Positions 31,200-43,248 of a DNA stretch of 64,000 nucleotides are shown here, piece by piece. Made by a program: the position numbers and the translations under genes. The notes below the pieces were generated by a model that was not told where the DNA came from, searched no databases, and saw only the letters and a list, made by a program, of their open reading frames with translations. The stretch comes from Diabrotica undecimpunctata (lineage: Eukaryota; Arthropoda; Insecta; Coleoptera; Chrysomelidae), in assembly GCF_040954645.1 (NCBI RefSeq), contig NC_092809.1, forward strand, positions 136,575,914 through 136,639,913. The letters are read 5' to 3'. Numbering within the stretch: the first letter of the stretch is position 1; every line of letters starts with the position of its first letter.

Positions 31200-32960
31200 T
31201 CTTTTTACTTATGTTCATATTCTTTCTTTTTAAGAATGGTTCATTTGTTTAAGCACGTAGGAAAACATGAGACTTCTCTTCTTTAAGAACGTAGGAAAAC
31301 ATTTCTTATGTGTTTTCTGAGTTTCCCCTACACCAATTCAATATAACATAGTGGGGTTATTAATACTTCTTTTGGTATTTTTACATAATTTTAATTTTTG
31401 CTATTTTGATATTACTGACGAGTTGTAGTTTGCTGTTAGTAGGTTTCTTCAGTAGGTATTTTAAACATTATATAGGAATAAAACCTGTGATCAGTATGTT
31501 GAGGTGTTCATATTACCAACGGGTTCCATCTTAAAATCCTTTTTATATACTTGATGTAATCAGTATTCTCGCAGACGCGAACGATGCACCGAAGGATACT
31601 TAAATGAAATTATTAAAAAGTTGATTTCAGTAGTGTGAAAAATAAATAATTCTCCTTAAATTTAAATGATTTACGACGCCATTATTTTAATTCACCGAAC
31701 AAAACAGGCTGTAAAACTTAAACATTAATTTTCACTCGACTCTCGCTAGAAATAATAAACTCCAGCTATTTCGAGAAAATGGGCACTTGAAGTCGTTGGA
31801 AAGGCGCTGGAAAAAGGCGGGAAAACTCCTGCTATCTCTCAGACCGAAAAACAATTACATATCAATTCCGTTTCTCCTCGGAACAATAAAAGAATGGGGC
31901 AATTCTTCCGCCGCAAGGAGCCATAAAAAACCGTGAATATATTTTGTGTAATTGCGCCCCCATAAGTCGACTTTATTATTCGTAGTTCGGGATGTTGCCG
32001 CTGCGGCGCTTTCTCTGGCGTGTTAGTGCACCCCAGAGAGTGTGGGGCGCACGTGAGTTTCAAAGCAATGGCAACTTCTCGACTATGGAGGTACGTAAGT
32101 AACAAAAAATGAACAACTAAACGGTCGCAGAGACGTAGAGTTTCTCCTTGGAGATGGGAGTAATCCTTCTTTCAAAGTTCGTGCTAAGTTTTAAACAAGG
32201 ATAAAGGGTCGACAACGGTTAAAATATACTGCAGAATTATTTTATATGTACCCTGGAACAATATTGATTTTTACATTACTACGAATCTACCTTATTTATA
32301 ATTATAGAATATAAATCTATGTAATGTACATTGTAAGATAAAGTATACCAAAATAAATAAAGTCAAATAAATAGAAAATAGAAAAATAAATAATGCCTTT
32401 GTTTCGAACAAGATTTAACCTAATCACAAGATATACCATGCGGTCCATATGTATGGAATAAATTCATTTTTAGCGTTATTATGTACTATCTGAAAAAAAA
32501 CCTGAAACTGGTCGATTTTTATTCTTAAATTGACAATTTACAGTATGAAAATATTATTCCCCTCAAGCACCCCCTTTGAATTATTAGCACCCCCTCGAAA
32601 ATTTTAAATAGCAAAGGTGGTCGTGTGGCACCTTGTTAGGGATTTTAGTCGTCTGTTCAGCAATATAAAGTTTTTTGAGTTTGTGTAATTATAACTGAGA
32701 AAATTGATTTTTACAATTAAATTAAATGTTCAACTTGACTACCATTATCCACTTCTTGATAATAACCGAGGCGATTTTATTGGTTATTTTGTTGGTTTCT
32801 ATCATTATCCTAACTTTTAAATCAGCAATATTCGGGGTCTATTAAAATATACTTTAGAAATAATCAGGTATTTTCGTATCTCTTCTGCTCAACATTAGGG
32901 AAAAAACTTTGAATATAATAAAATATTAGTCAAAAAGCCAAATAAACAATTGATATGAAT
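31200..32960. other. Mostly non-repetitive-looking region with a GC-richer island (31790-32150)
   Basis: 31790-32150 stands out: GCGCCCCCATAAGTCGAC, GTTGCCGCTGCGGCGCTTTC and a donor-like GAGGTACGTAAGTAAC after CTCGACTATG. It contains several TTTATGG/TTTATTATT-type homeodomain-like sites. No transposon motif is seen. It could be a host 5' exon or a conserved regulatory element. 32440-32960 looks like the leader of the mariner element that follows. Confidence 0.35.
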
Positions 32961-32967
32961 CTAGTAG

Positions 32968-33960
32968 GTGTCATTTAGGTATTTAAAGTTACTAAAAGGC
33001 GTCTCTATTATATTTGTGCGCTTATTAAATTTAATTATCGCTCATTCGTCTGAGACTCAAAGAATAGACATTTTAATTATGATTGGTTTTGGTAATAAAA
33101 CAAGAACTCAAAAGGAGATTTGTGAAATATTTAATAATAAATACCCTGGTCAACAAGTTTCACAGTCACAGTTAGAAAAATTGAAAAGAAGTTTCGTTAT
33201 ACTGGACATGTAAAAAATATTGAAAAACCAGGTAGAAATGTTAAATTTACTGATGAAAATGTTAGAGGTACTTCTAGAGATTAAGGAAAATCCGCATAAG
33301 ACAACTCGAAAACTGGAAGTCGTCAATGATGTAAGTAAATCATCTATTTTGAAAGTTTTGCATAAAGAAGAATACCACCCTTACAAAGTTCAGTTGGTTC
33401 AGGAGTTAAATGAAGATGATCCCGATAGAAGGCAAGAATTCTGTGAAATGATGATGGACAGAATGAACGCACATTTGCAGTTCATAAACCAAATTGTTTT
33501 TTTTTTCTGATGAAGCGACGTTTCATTTAAATGGAACGGTTAACATACTCAGAGAAAATCCTCACTTGGTGTGTGAGACTCACGCAATATCCTAAAAAAA
33601 TTAACATTTGGGCTGGTATCATTAACAATAAAATTATTGGTCCTTATCTTTTTGAGGGCACAGTTGATGGTGAGGTTTATCTACATTTTTGATTAACTTT
33701 TTAGTGCCTACATTACGAAGATTTTTTCCTGATGTCAATCATACAAATGAGATAGATCAATCTATTTACTACCAACAAGACAGAGCTCTTCCGTATTTTG
33801 CACGTATAGTTAAACATTATTTAAACGAGGTTTTTCCCAATAGGTGGATTGGAAGACGTGGTACGATCGAATGGCCGGCTAGATTCCAGATTTGACTCCT
33901 CTCTATTACTTCTTATGAGGTTATTTAAAATCTAAAGAATATTCTAATAGACGTTATAGC
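32968..33960 (+). pseudogene. Tc1/mariner-superfamily transposase, DD41D type, decayed
   Basis: N-terminal HTH: RIDILIMIGFGNKTRTQKEI and IFNNKYPGQQVSQSQLEKL. The central part in other frames has ENPHKTTRKLEVVNDVSKSS, HPYKVQLVQELNEDDPDRRQ and EFCEMMMDRMNA. The catalytic domain has FSDEATFHLNG (first Asp, about 33510), WAGIINNKIIGPYLFEGTVD, YYQQDRALPYFA (second Asp, GAPPH lost) and NRWIGRRGTIEWPAR followed by IPDLTPLYYFL. In related elements the third Asp is in LTPLDYF, 41 residues after the second; here it reads Tyr. Several frameshifts. No termini identified by eye. Confidence 0.8.
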
Positions 33961-34489
33961 AGGATGTATGTACGGTTCCACCGAAAAAATACAACTATTG
34001 ATTATGACTTCCTTTGGTAAAGAAGATCCGAGGAATGTTATACATACAAGTTGTCAATCTATTAGTTTAGTTTCATTTGACCAATTACCTGGTTAAATGT
34101 AAAATTTTGTGGTAACTGGTCATTCTGTTGAAGCACACGACTAATAATATTAGTCCTACACTTTTTGGAATAATTTGGTTATTTAGTAAATTTAAATACT
34201 TGTCACAATGTCAAGTTTCTGTCTATGAAAAATTGGTCTATAAGCCTATTTTGGACAATTTTCATCCAAACGTTCAATGATACTGTTCAGGATGTTGTTC
34301 TAACACAATCACCATAACCAATCATTAATCATTTTTAGGGCCAGAAAGCCAGAAAAACAAACACATTTGATCTTGCGGAGGTTTAAATATCACAACGTCT
34401 CTCCAATTTGTTATTTTCAAAAATATTAACATTTGGACATACAGCACATGGCGATAATATTTAGATACCAGTAGTCCAATTCCTCCGCG

Positions 34490-35020
34490 AGATTAAATTA
34501 GGAGGAGACATTCAAACGACAGAGTTAAACAGAAGAATAGGACTAACATGGGCAGATTACGGAAAACTGAGGAAAGTCTTTAAATCTGATATTCTTATAT
34601 GCTTAAAAAGGATGGTCTTTGATTAGTGTGTACTTCCAGTTCAAAACATTGACCCTTATCAGAAAATATTCAGTGAAATATAAATAGCACAGAAATCAAT
34701 GAATAGGTCAATGATGAAAATATCCCCCAGAAGTAGAGTTTGGAATCAAATTGTTAGGAGAAAAACTGTTGTTACGGACGCAGTTGAAATAATTACAACG
34801 CTGAAATAGAAGTGTTGCCGGAATCAGAGATGAAAGATGGACCAAGGAAATTTTAAAATGGAGACCTAGACACGATGCTTATCTAGACCTAGACAGATGG
34901 TCGGACGACATCAAGCGTATCCAGCACTATTGGATTCAAGGTGCTAAAGATCAAATGGAATTATTTACTGGAGAACTATGTTTAACAGTGAATTCGAAGC
35001 GGCTAATGATGATGATGAGT
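34490..35020 (+). pseudogene. RTE-like LINE (family B) C-terminal part with 3' end
   Basis: Reads GGDIQTTELNRRIGLTWADY, GKLRKVFKSDILICLKRMVF, CVLPVQN, then in other frames GIRDERWTKEILKWRPRHDA, DDIKRIQHYWIQGAKDQ, and ends at a GATGATGATGAG run (about 35008-35019). It corresponds to the distal half of the LINE at 60990-62186. Confidence 0.75.
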
Positions 35021-35029
35021 ATTTCAAGG

Positions 35030-35135
35030 TAAACCAGAGACAAGAAGAAGTTTAGGGCGATCACAAATTCGATGGAAGGATACAGTCAAAAAATTACTAT
35101 ACACTAACTTCGCCGGTTAAGATGTACAGTTTGGA
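35030..35135 (+). pseudogene. Short LINE tail fragment
   Basis: GKPETRRSLGRSQIRWKDTV followed by KKLLYTNFAG resembles the G-R-xGRPxxRWxD end of LINE C-termini. It sits between the family B tail and the Penelope-type inverted repeat. Confidence 0.45.
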
Positions 35136-35145
35136 AGGAAGACAA

Positions 35146-35960
35146 CAAACATTAATAAATTAAACAAATTTTGTTTTTTGTTACTTGGTGAAAAATTCTT
35201 GTAATTTAATTTTATCTGAATCATTTATATTGATAATTCAGACATAATACATTATACATTTTAAAGTAGACAATTTTAAAATGATATTGCCAGTATTGCT
35301 GGTTGCGTTCCTGTGTCGCAAATTTCTCGGCAGAATGCAGTAGGATCTGGTTAACCATAGTAAAAGAGGAAGATAATAAAAGAAAAATACCACTATTACT
35401 AAGTCAATAACATATCGAGAATACATAATTTACGTTTTTTTTAAATAACATACATATAAAATATGAATTTAGTGTTTATTGAGAGTAAACTGAATGTAAG
35501 ACGAAATACTTACCATGTCGGGATAGTATTATGAGGTTTTGTTCCTGGTTTTTTCCTCTTAATTTACTATGGAAGCAATAACAGGAGAATTTTACTGTCA
35601 TCATGGCATGTGGCTATCTTTTTAAAGACGAATCACATGCTATGATTTCTTCTGACATATATTCTCAAGTTAAAGTTGATTTCATTTAATCGAATGAACT
35701 ATCTTACAATAAATTCGTCCCAGGAACGCCACTCAACAATATTGGCAAAATCATTTTAAAGTCGTCTACTTTAAAATGTATAATGTATTATGTCTGAATT
35801 GTCAATATAAATGATTCAGATAAAATTAAATTATTAGAAGAATTTTTCACCAAGTAACAAAAAACAAAATTTATTTAATTTATTAATGTTTGTATTTTGA
35901 TAACGATTTCCGAAGTGGAAATTGAAACGTCAATAAACTTATTTTAAACTTCAATTGTGG
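35146..35960. mobile_element. Penelope-type terminal region with inverted repeat and hairpin
   Basis: 35146-35314 and 35719-35893 are inverted copies (ACAAACATTAATAAATTAAA at the left; ATAATACATTATACATTTTA within). Right after the right arm, 35897-35940 has ACGATTTCCGAAGTGGAAAT then TGAAACGTCAATAAAC, the hairpin shared with the palindromic insertions. The 400-nt centre (CATGTCGGGATAGTATTATG; TGTCATCATGGCATGTG) is unlike the other repeats and may be leader sequence of the element. Confidence 0.6.
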
Positions 35961-36259
35961 CTTATTCCCATAGTAATTACTTTAAGATGCCATAAAAAAA
36001 ATTGCTTCAGAATAATATTTGCATTTTTTCTTTTCGGTCGTCACTAAAATTGGGGAAGCTAGTTTTTGAATATGTATATGTATCAATCTTACATAGATCG
36101 TGAAAAATCTGTCAAAATATCGATTTTATCTTCTTTAAATAATTTTAATAGTTCCATTGGTATCTTCCTTGTAGCCTTTCTGCCTTCTGTTTGTTTTATG
36201 GAATAAATAACTCCTAATAACTCCTTTTGTTTTTTCGTAAAATAGTTTTGGTATCCTTT

Positions 36260-37430
36260 TCTTCTTTTAATGGCGCTACAACCCTTTGTGAGTTTTGGCC
36301 TGCTTAACAATGTTCTTCCATTCTGCCCTATCAAATACTTTCCTTCGCCACTGCCTGATGTTCATGGTTTTAAGATCCCTCTCTACGCCGTCTGTCCATC
36401 TTTTACGGGGCCTTCCTCTTGTTCTGTTTCCTTGGGGCTTCCATCTCTGGACTACTTTTACAGCTCGATTATCTGGTATTCTTTCTAGGTGACCAAGCCA
36501 GTTTAGTCCTTGTGACTTTACAAATCTAACAATATCTGCGCTCTGCATTAGTTCATCCAGCTCGTGGTTCATTTTAATTCTCCACGAACCATCGCTGCAT
36601 TGGGTTGGTCCAAATATCTTCCTTAGTATTTTGCGCTCAAATATTCTCAGTTGATTTTCATCAGTAGTTGAGAGGGTCCACGTTTTACATCCATATGTGA
36701 CCACTGGTCTAATTACCGTTTTGTAGATTCTAAGCTTAGACTCACGATTCAGTAACTTACTTTTCATTAAGTCTTTGTATCCATAAAGCACTTATTACCG
36801 CTAAGAATCCGTGCTTGTATTTCTTGACTGATGTTGTTGATTTCATTTATTATTGAGCCTAGGTAGGGAGAAGTAGAGGCGTATTTGTAGGTATGGTTGC
36901 CTACCTTCAGATTCTCATGTTGATTCGATTTTGTGCACTCTATATATTTTGTTTTGCTTTCATTTATATATAGACCAAACGTAGCAGCTTCTCGTTTCAG
37001 TTCTATAACTTTTTCGCTTAACCCTTTTTGTTACGGCTTATTATGGCAACATCATCCGCATATGCGCATATTTGCATTGATCTTGTATTAATACAGCCGT
37101 TTATATCAGTTTTCTAACAACAGTTTCTAAAGTTAGATTAAAAAGTATTGTGGATAAGGCATCACTTTGTCTAACTTCATTTTCAATATCTAAGGCTTGC
37201 GTCATATCTCCATCTATTCTCACCATAGCTTTGGAACCCTCCAGAGTCATTATAGATAGTTGCTGTAACATCTTTTGTCGATCTACTCCATCAAACGTCT
37301 GTTTGAAATCGATATACAAGTTGTAAATAGGTATGTTATATTTAACACATTTTTCATGTATGGCTGTATATAATTCCTGATAATATATTGTAGACGACAT
37401 TTAAAACTTTTATGCCTCTATAACTTTTTG
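36260..37430 (-). pseudogene. RTE-like LINE (family A'), RT palm to C-terminus
   Basis: Right to left: YNLYIDFKQTFDGVDRQKML (motif A), EVRQSDALSTILFNLTLETV (motif B), then in another frame CAYADDVAIISRNKKG (motif C, intact), ELKREAATFGLYINESKTKY, YLGSIINEINNIS, and the open frame 36791-36276 with LLNRESKLRIYKTVIRPVV, IFGPTQCSDGSWRIKMNHEL, LNWLGHLERIPD and KTHKGL. The C-terminal part is near-identical to 14206-14711, and this copy shows what lies upstream of that one. Confidence 0.85.
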
Positions 37431-37529
37431 GTATATTTAGGTAATATTTAAATCTTTTTAACCGTTGGTTTGATTTAGTTATATTGAAGTTGTTTACATT
37501 TTCAGTATCGTGGTTCGCGTTTTGTGATT

Positions 37530-37810
37530 TACCGAAACCAAAAGAAGGAAAATCAAATACTTGAGTTACCTTTTAAGAGGAAAAATACAATCCTAATATT
37601 AATTCACACAATACATTCAGAATTAGAAAAAGCAGTATTTCCGAAGTATAATTTCATAGATGCAAAATTAGAGAAAATGTGTTGCCCGAACTACAACTGA
37701 ATTCTTTAGATCAGCTATAAATAAGATCAACATAAGGTAAAGAAGCGTGAAAATCAGAAACCTACGATAGAAGCAGCATAACGAGACAAAGTAGATATAG
37801 GTATCTAGTC
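37530..37810 (+). pseudogene. LINE (family C) 3' fragment
   Basis: Reads KRRKIKYLSYLLRGKIQ and, downstream in other frames, ENVLPELQLNSLDQL or FFRSAINKINIR. The KYLGHxLRG then FRAAxxKI order matches the end of the 54146-55640 LINE. Confidence 0.5.
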
Positions 37811-40197
37811 TAAATAAAACAACTAGAGATCGACCACTATTTACAAATGGTGATATTTGATAAGAAACTTTCGGAAATTATATATCGATTTTTTTACTTT
37901 TATTAGGACGTTAGTCTTACCTTTTGTTTAACAAAAACTAACATATCAATCCTACTAATATTTTAAACTAATTCCAATTTTGACTTAGGCCGTTCCTGCA
38001 ATTCGCTGAAAAATGTTGAAAGCCAATGAGGTATAATATTGAAAGTTTTTACACGCCATCTATGTTGGAATAGATGAACTGCTTGGATTTTAGAGGCATT
38101 ATTCTGTTAAATAAAAAGCTGTAAAATTATAAAAATACTTATTATGTAAATTTAAAGCTCCTATTACATTTTTTCCAAAGTTTAACCAAAGAATATAGAC
38201 GCTTATAGAAGAATTTTTCACTGTTATTTTTGAGCATAGCAAAAGATGTGACATAGATAAAGAAAAGTGGGACGAGTGGAACGCACGTGTTGCACGTGGT
38301 ACCACTAAGGAGCGGTTTGCTTCTAAAATATGAAAGAGTGGGGCAATAAATGCAACTTTAGATATTTTTATATGTAGATGCCGCGTGGTCGTAGAATAGG
38401 ATTAAATTTTTGCGTTTTATAAAATTGTTTAAAGAAAATAATATTATTTTAATTTTTAATAAATTAATCTTTTTAGAAAAATTATTATAATTCAAATTTT
38501 TACTTGAAATATGTACAAATCTTAAGTATAAATCAGTTTAAGACTATATTGTAATAATTTCACCAATATTCATTCATTGTGAAAATTATGTTTTAGATAC
38601 TATTAGTTGTTATTTTGAAACAAGATTAAATAGTACCCATACAGCGTAAAAACTTTCACATATAGGTACTATTCATTAAAATGTACTGTTAAAGTTTATT
38701 TTGTTATTTCAAAAATAAATCAGGAATGCTTTTTGTTGTTATTGAAAAATTATGGATGAAATGGAAGTTTTGGCGAAATGGAAAATTTCATAATTTAGTA
38801 AAAAGTTTCATTGAATACTTTTTTTTTAAATTGAAATTTTTTAAAATTGTTTCGTTAATTTCTGGGCAGAAAAACAGTATAATAAAAAGTTATGTGACGG
38901 TTTTTCGTTGTGTTGGAACAAACCAATTTTTAATTCAAAGTTATACAATTAAAAAAATAAATACTTTGAATATTGTAAATATCATACATTTTTAAGTTTT
39001 AAAATTAAAAATTTAACAATTTAATATATTGAAAATAAAGATTTTATTGTGAAAAAACAAAAAAAAAGACAGTTTGCAAATCAATGGCATCGAAATTTGT
39101 TTAGGCGTAGATGCAAAGTTACCCGTTCGTACTCCTTTCCCACTTCCCCCTAACTACATATTTCATTATGAAATTTTCAAGATAGTTTTAAGCCGACGGT
39201 CACGGCACCACGCTGTGAGTTTATGCAGCCACCCTCTTAAACCGTAACCGAATCGCCCATTTGAACTGGTCTTCTATAAGCGTCTATCTTCTTTGGTTTA
39301 ACGTGTATTGTTCTTATAAATAATATTTAAAAATGTCAAAACAAATACTAAGAAAGTACTTGCTTGAGTTAAAAAATCACTTCGTTTTTAATGGTTAAAA
39401 AAAAATAAGGGATATTAGATTATTTCAACGAGTTTGTTAGTAAATAATCCTTATATCATAAATATTTTAATAAAGATATCAATTTGTCTTTAAATTTTTT
39501 TGATACGTAATTTAATTTTTCTATGAAATTTATTTCGTATTGACTTGGAAGTTGTTTTTATGTAAACCATATATATTTGAAATGTTTCATTAGAATATCC
39601 TAAAAAAATATTTTTACTTTTAAATCTAAAATTGTATTTTCATTTTTTTTAAATTTAAATTAATAAAATACAACACATCAAAATATTGACTTCATAGGTT
39701 TGAGTTTACTTCAAAAACTTTGTTATACGAAAATATGATTTTCAAAATTGACAAAGAAAAAATTATTTCAGATAAAAAGTTTTTCTTTAAATAAATATCA
39801 TTCCAATCAATTATTGTTAGATGTGAACAACCCTTTAACTGCCCATCCCACCCGTTGTCAGTGTCAACAGTAAATTCTGTCAGTGTCAACGTCTATCTAT
39901 TTTGAGTAGTATGCGTGATCTTGCGTTAGTTTCATGAACTGCAATATTTACTTGTTTCTATTTTTCAATTCTTATCTTTAGTATTTTTTGAGATTACGAT
40001 AAGAAGTTATTGATGAGCAATAGGAACAAATTTGTGCATTTTTCGTAAAGCATGTCTGTGGTTTTGTAAATACTACGTTTATTATTGGTGCTGTAATAGG
40101 AAGGAATATCCATCGGTTCTACTTTGAACATATCAGCAATTTATTTTAAATAATAACACATTTTATAGAGGATGATCTGAATAGACTGACTATTAAT
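37811..40197. other. AT-rich upstream region of the RhoGAP exon, largely free of recognised transposons
   Basis: No coding motif. 39020-39300 has a poly(A)-like run followed by GC-richer sequence. 39850-39900 contains a short direct repeat (TGTCAGTGTCAAC at about 39855 and 39878). The 5' UTR and promoter of the downstream exon should lie in 39850-40197; I could not pick a transcription start. Confidence 0.35.
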
Positions 40198-40250
40198 ATG
40201 AAGAAACAGTTCTTTCGTGTAAAGCAGTTGGCTGACCAAACCTTTCTCAA
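40198..40250 (+). CDS. RhoGAP92B: First coding exon of a RhoGAP92B/RICH1 (ARHGAP17) ortholog
   Basis: ATG at 40198 begins MKKQFFRVKQLADQTFL plus two bases of the next codon, then GTAAGTG, a strong donor at 40251, so a phase-2 junction. BAR-RhoGAP proteins of this family (Drosophila RhoGAP92B/Rich; human ARHGAP17 starting MKKQFNRMKQLANQ) begin with this N-terminal BAR helix, followed by a conserved AEKTE. An in-frame stop at 40147-40149 makes this Met the first in frame. These proteins act at membranes and the cytoskeleton as GAPs for Rho-family GTPases, including at insect synapses. Here only the first exon is present; I did not find exon 2, so it is probably far downstream. A two-codon upstream ORF (ATGATCTGA at 40172-40180) overlaps the leader. 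The exon is 53 nt and would be missed by ORF-length filters. Confidence 0.85.
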
Positions 40251-43246
40251 GTAAGTGTTTTAATTTTATTGTTTTCTGATTTATATATAGTTGTGAACAT
40301 ATCTACTGGAATCCTATCTTATCAATTGTATCCAAGTGCAACAAATCTAGGCAGGTACGGGTATCTCAATAAGATGCAGATTTTGAATAGGTATAATAGA
40401 TAAATATGTAAATACATACTAATAACTATATACTTATTCAATAGGTAGCTACAAAATGTTTAATTGTGACTAATGTGAATTTTTCCCTATCATCTAATAT
40501 TGATGATTTGCTTTTTTACAAACAGAAAGGGCTGATTTATGTGTCAAAGTTTTAATGTCCAGTTCATTTCCCATAATATGTGAGGTTGTCTATAATGGCC
40601 TATTCCAAACAAAATATTTTAGGCTATAGAATGCCTATAAATAAACAGTAATTTTAACCATTTTAATACATTAACTTGAGAGTTATAAGAATCACTGGTT
40701 TAAAACACCCCCTAAAGCAAACTTCTATCAATTTTGGGATAAGTGAAAATACTAACCACACAAAATTAAAAAAACAATGTACTTAATTAAAAAATATTTG
40801 TGTAGTGTGTGATTTTATGGTCTTCCCAAGATAGCATCTCATTATAACGAAATCAAAACCAATCATTACATTATTTTTTAGTTCAAGGTTATATTTTTCA
40901 TATATTCATTACCTCAATACCTTCTTGTCATGTTTTGTATCCTTAACTCTGAGCGTAAATTGTCTAAAGCCTGGCTTTATAGCCTGAATATGGCTTTCAT
41001 ACATTAACAGGACTTTTAATTTGATCACATTTTCAAGACTTTTTTATTTTCTTGTTAATCTTAATCTTTGAAACACAAAACATGTAAAGTTATATTGGTT
41101 TCCTAGCTATACCTACTTCCCGATTTAAAAGTGGGATTAATTAGCAGATATAATTAAATATATTACTTTTCTGATATATTTGTAATCATTTGATAACTCA
41201 TAATGGTTGAATGGTTGACTGTAATGTCTAGTCTACAGAAAAGAAATACATACATAATATCATGTTCATGTTTGATCCCAGCATGAATGGTGTTAATTTT
41301 GTCACTTATTTGACACTGTCATCTCTTTTCTTAAGAATTTGAGGCATTTTGGTCTCAAAAACATATTTTCTCAATTATGACTTTGAATGTTGATTTTTGC
41401 TCACAAGTATTTCGTAACTTAATTCTAAGTATTTCATATCTAATCTACCAGTTCCTCTTATGCTAGTCAGGTATTATGTATTAACAAATTACATCTTTAT
41501 CTTCCTTCAGCTACAGATTTTTGTAATATTTATAAAGGTCATCTAAATGTACACTACTAATTTTCTCAGGTACATGTGTTGAGGTATATATTTTAAAAAC
41601 TGGTCATATAATAAAATTTGTACAATGAAACCTACATAAAGTAGAATAGCATAGTAGGAAACTAATTTTGCTGTGTTGACAAGATTTCACATTACCCAAA
41701 CTTTATCACAAACAGTTTGTTCATACAGAGGATTAAATGTTAAGACAGAGTCTAGGTTAAAGTACTGCATCACTAATTATAGTAAACATTTCTTTCTAAA
41801 AATGATTGTATCAACAATAGAATAAGTAAAATCTGTCATAAGGACATAAGTGCAATGAACATGGGTAAAATTGGGTGACATAGTAGTAAATCCAATTTGA
41901 CAGTGTAGAGAGGTTTATACATTACCCAATTTCGATTTTTTATTTCAATATGAAAGGCAATTACTAAAATTCTCTTCATACTTAGTGGTTTTCCAGAATT
42001 ATCTCATGTTTTCTTTTTGTTTGTCTTGTATTTGTATTTCGTTTTGAATAAACAAAATTTGTCATAATAATGGCATAAAATCATTTAAAATGCACTGCGT
42101 CTATTATACAGGGTGTTCAATTTTGAATTGTCCTTATAATAACTGGAGAAATCTTAGTACAAAATTCGAAGATTTAACATAAACACTTAAATAAAATATT
42201 CCTCCTTACCGAGATAAGAGTGTTTTATTACAAATATTCTAAAATGATGTTAGCCCACTGTTTTAGCACCTTAAAATATTTTTTGTTCAATCTTTACAAA
42301 CAGTTTACACATGTTAGGATACTTTAACTAGTGTTATAAGATAGTTTTCCGCTTTTACCAGAGGTGTGCTGTAGGGATATATACGTCCCTTTTTCCACTC
42401 ACAATCTTTGGCACTATCTTAATCATTTAAGCATGTTTTTTTGATTCTTCGCCACGTTTTATGTAAATTTTATCCTTGTGTCTTAATGTGATAGAGTAAG
42501 TAGTTTTCAAATTCTTTGCACTTAAATGTAATGTTTAAAATACATAATATGTGTGTATTTAATATTTTAACCAAGTTTCTGATAAATTTTGTTAATTCTA
42601 ATCATAAATTTTCATGAATCTTTAACAGTTATAATATTTTTCAACTCTTGGAACAACAAAATCGGTAGGGCTCATTTAAGATTAAGTAGGCTGATGTCAT
42701 TTATTTGTGTTACAATTGCCAAACCAATAATTGTAATTGAAAAGCGGAAGATTACTTCTATTGTGGTAGAGTTTTTTGTGAAAATGTCACGTCATAATAA
42801 TTTTTCAAATGCGGGATATGGTGAGCCCCCATTTCTTGCTGGTCTGCGCATCCATAGGTCAATATGATACACAGGAGTATTCTAACTTAAGTGACAGATC
42901 CATTTGGATTTTAAACTATTACCTTGGGGATTAAACCATTACTCCTAAGTGAAAAAACTTCATCCACTTATCCATAAAGTATCCATACCAATAAAGATGA
43001 ATGAATTGACTCACTAATGCTTGTGTATTTTTGATCTTCCACAAACTGCACAACAGTTTCTTATTCTGTTTTCTAATATTTTTCAAAATTATCTTATGTT
43101 TCCTGCACATACTTTTGTCTGCAAGGAATAACATTAAGCATATTATACTTGCCATCTAAAATTCTAGTTTTTATAAAAAGCTTTTTCCAAACAAGTCTTT
43201 TACAACAACTTCCTTTTGCTTATCTTCATGGCATTGATAAGCAAAT
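40251..43246 (+). other. Start of the putative RhoGAP92B intron 1
   Basis: Begins with GTAAGTGTTTTAATTTTATTG. About 3 kb of AT-rich sequence follow with little recognisable transposon content. An ACAGGGTGTTCAATTT motif at about 42110 resembles the start of a known class of insect repeats but no partner end was found. The frame 42589-42867 has no recognised domain. Confidence 0.45.
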
Positions 43247-43248
43247 TA

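Noticed and set aside
35897..35940. Functional hammerhead ribozyme
   Set aside because: The helix II hairpin and GAAAC are present, but the CUGANGA box is replaced by TTTGATAA-like sequence here and by similar variants in the other copies, so at most these are relics.
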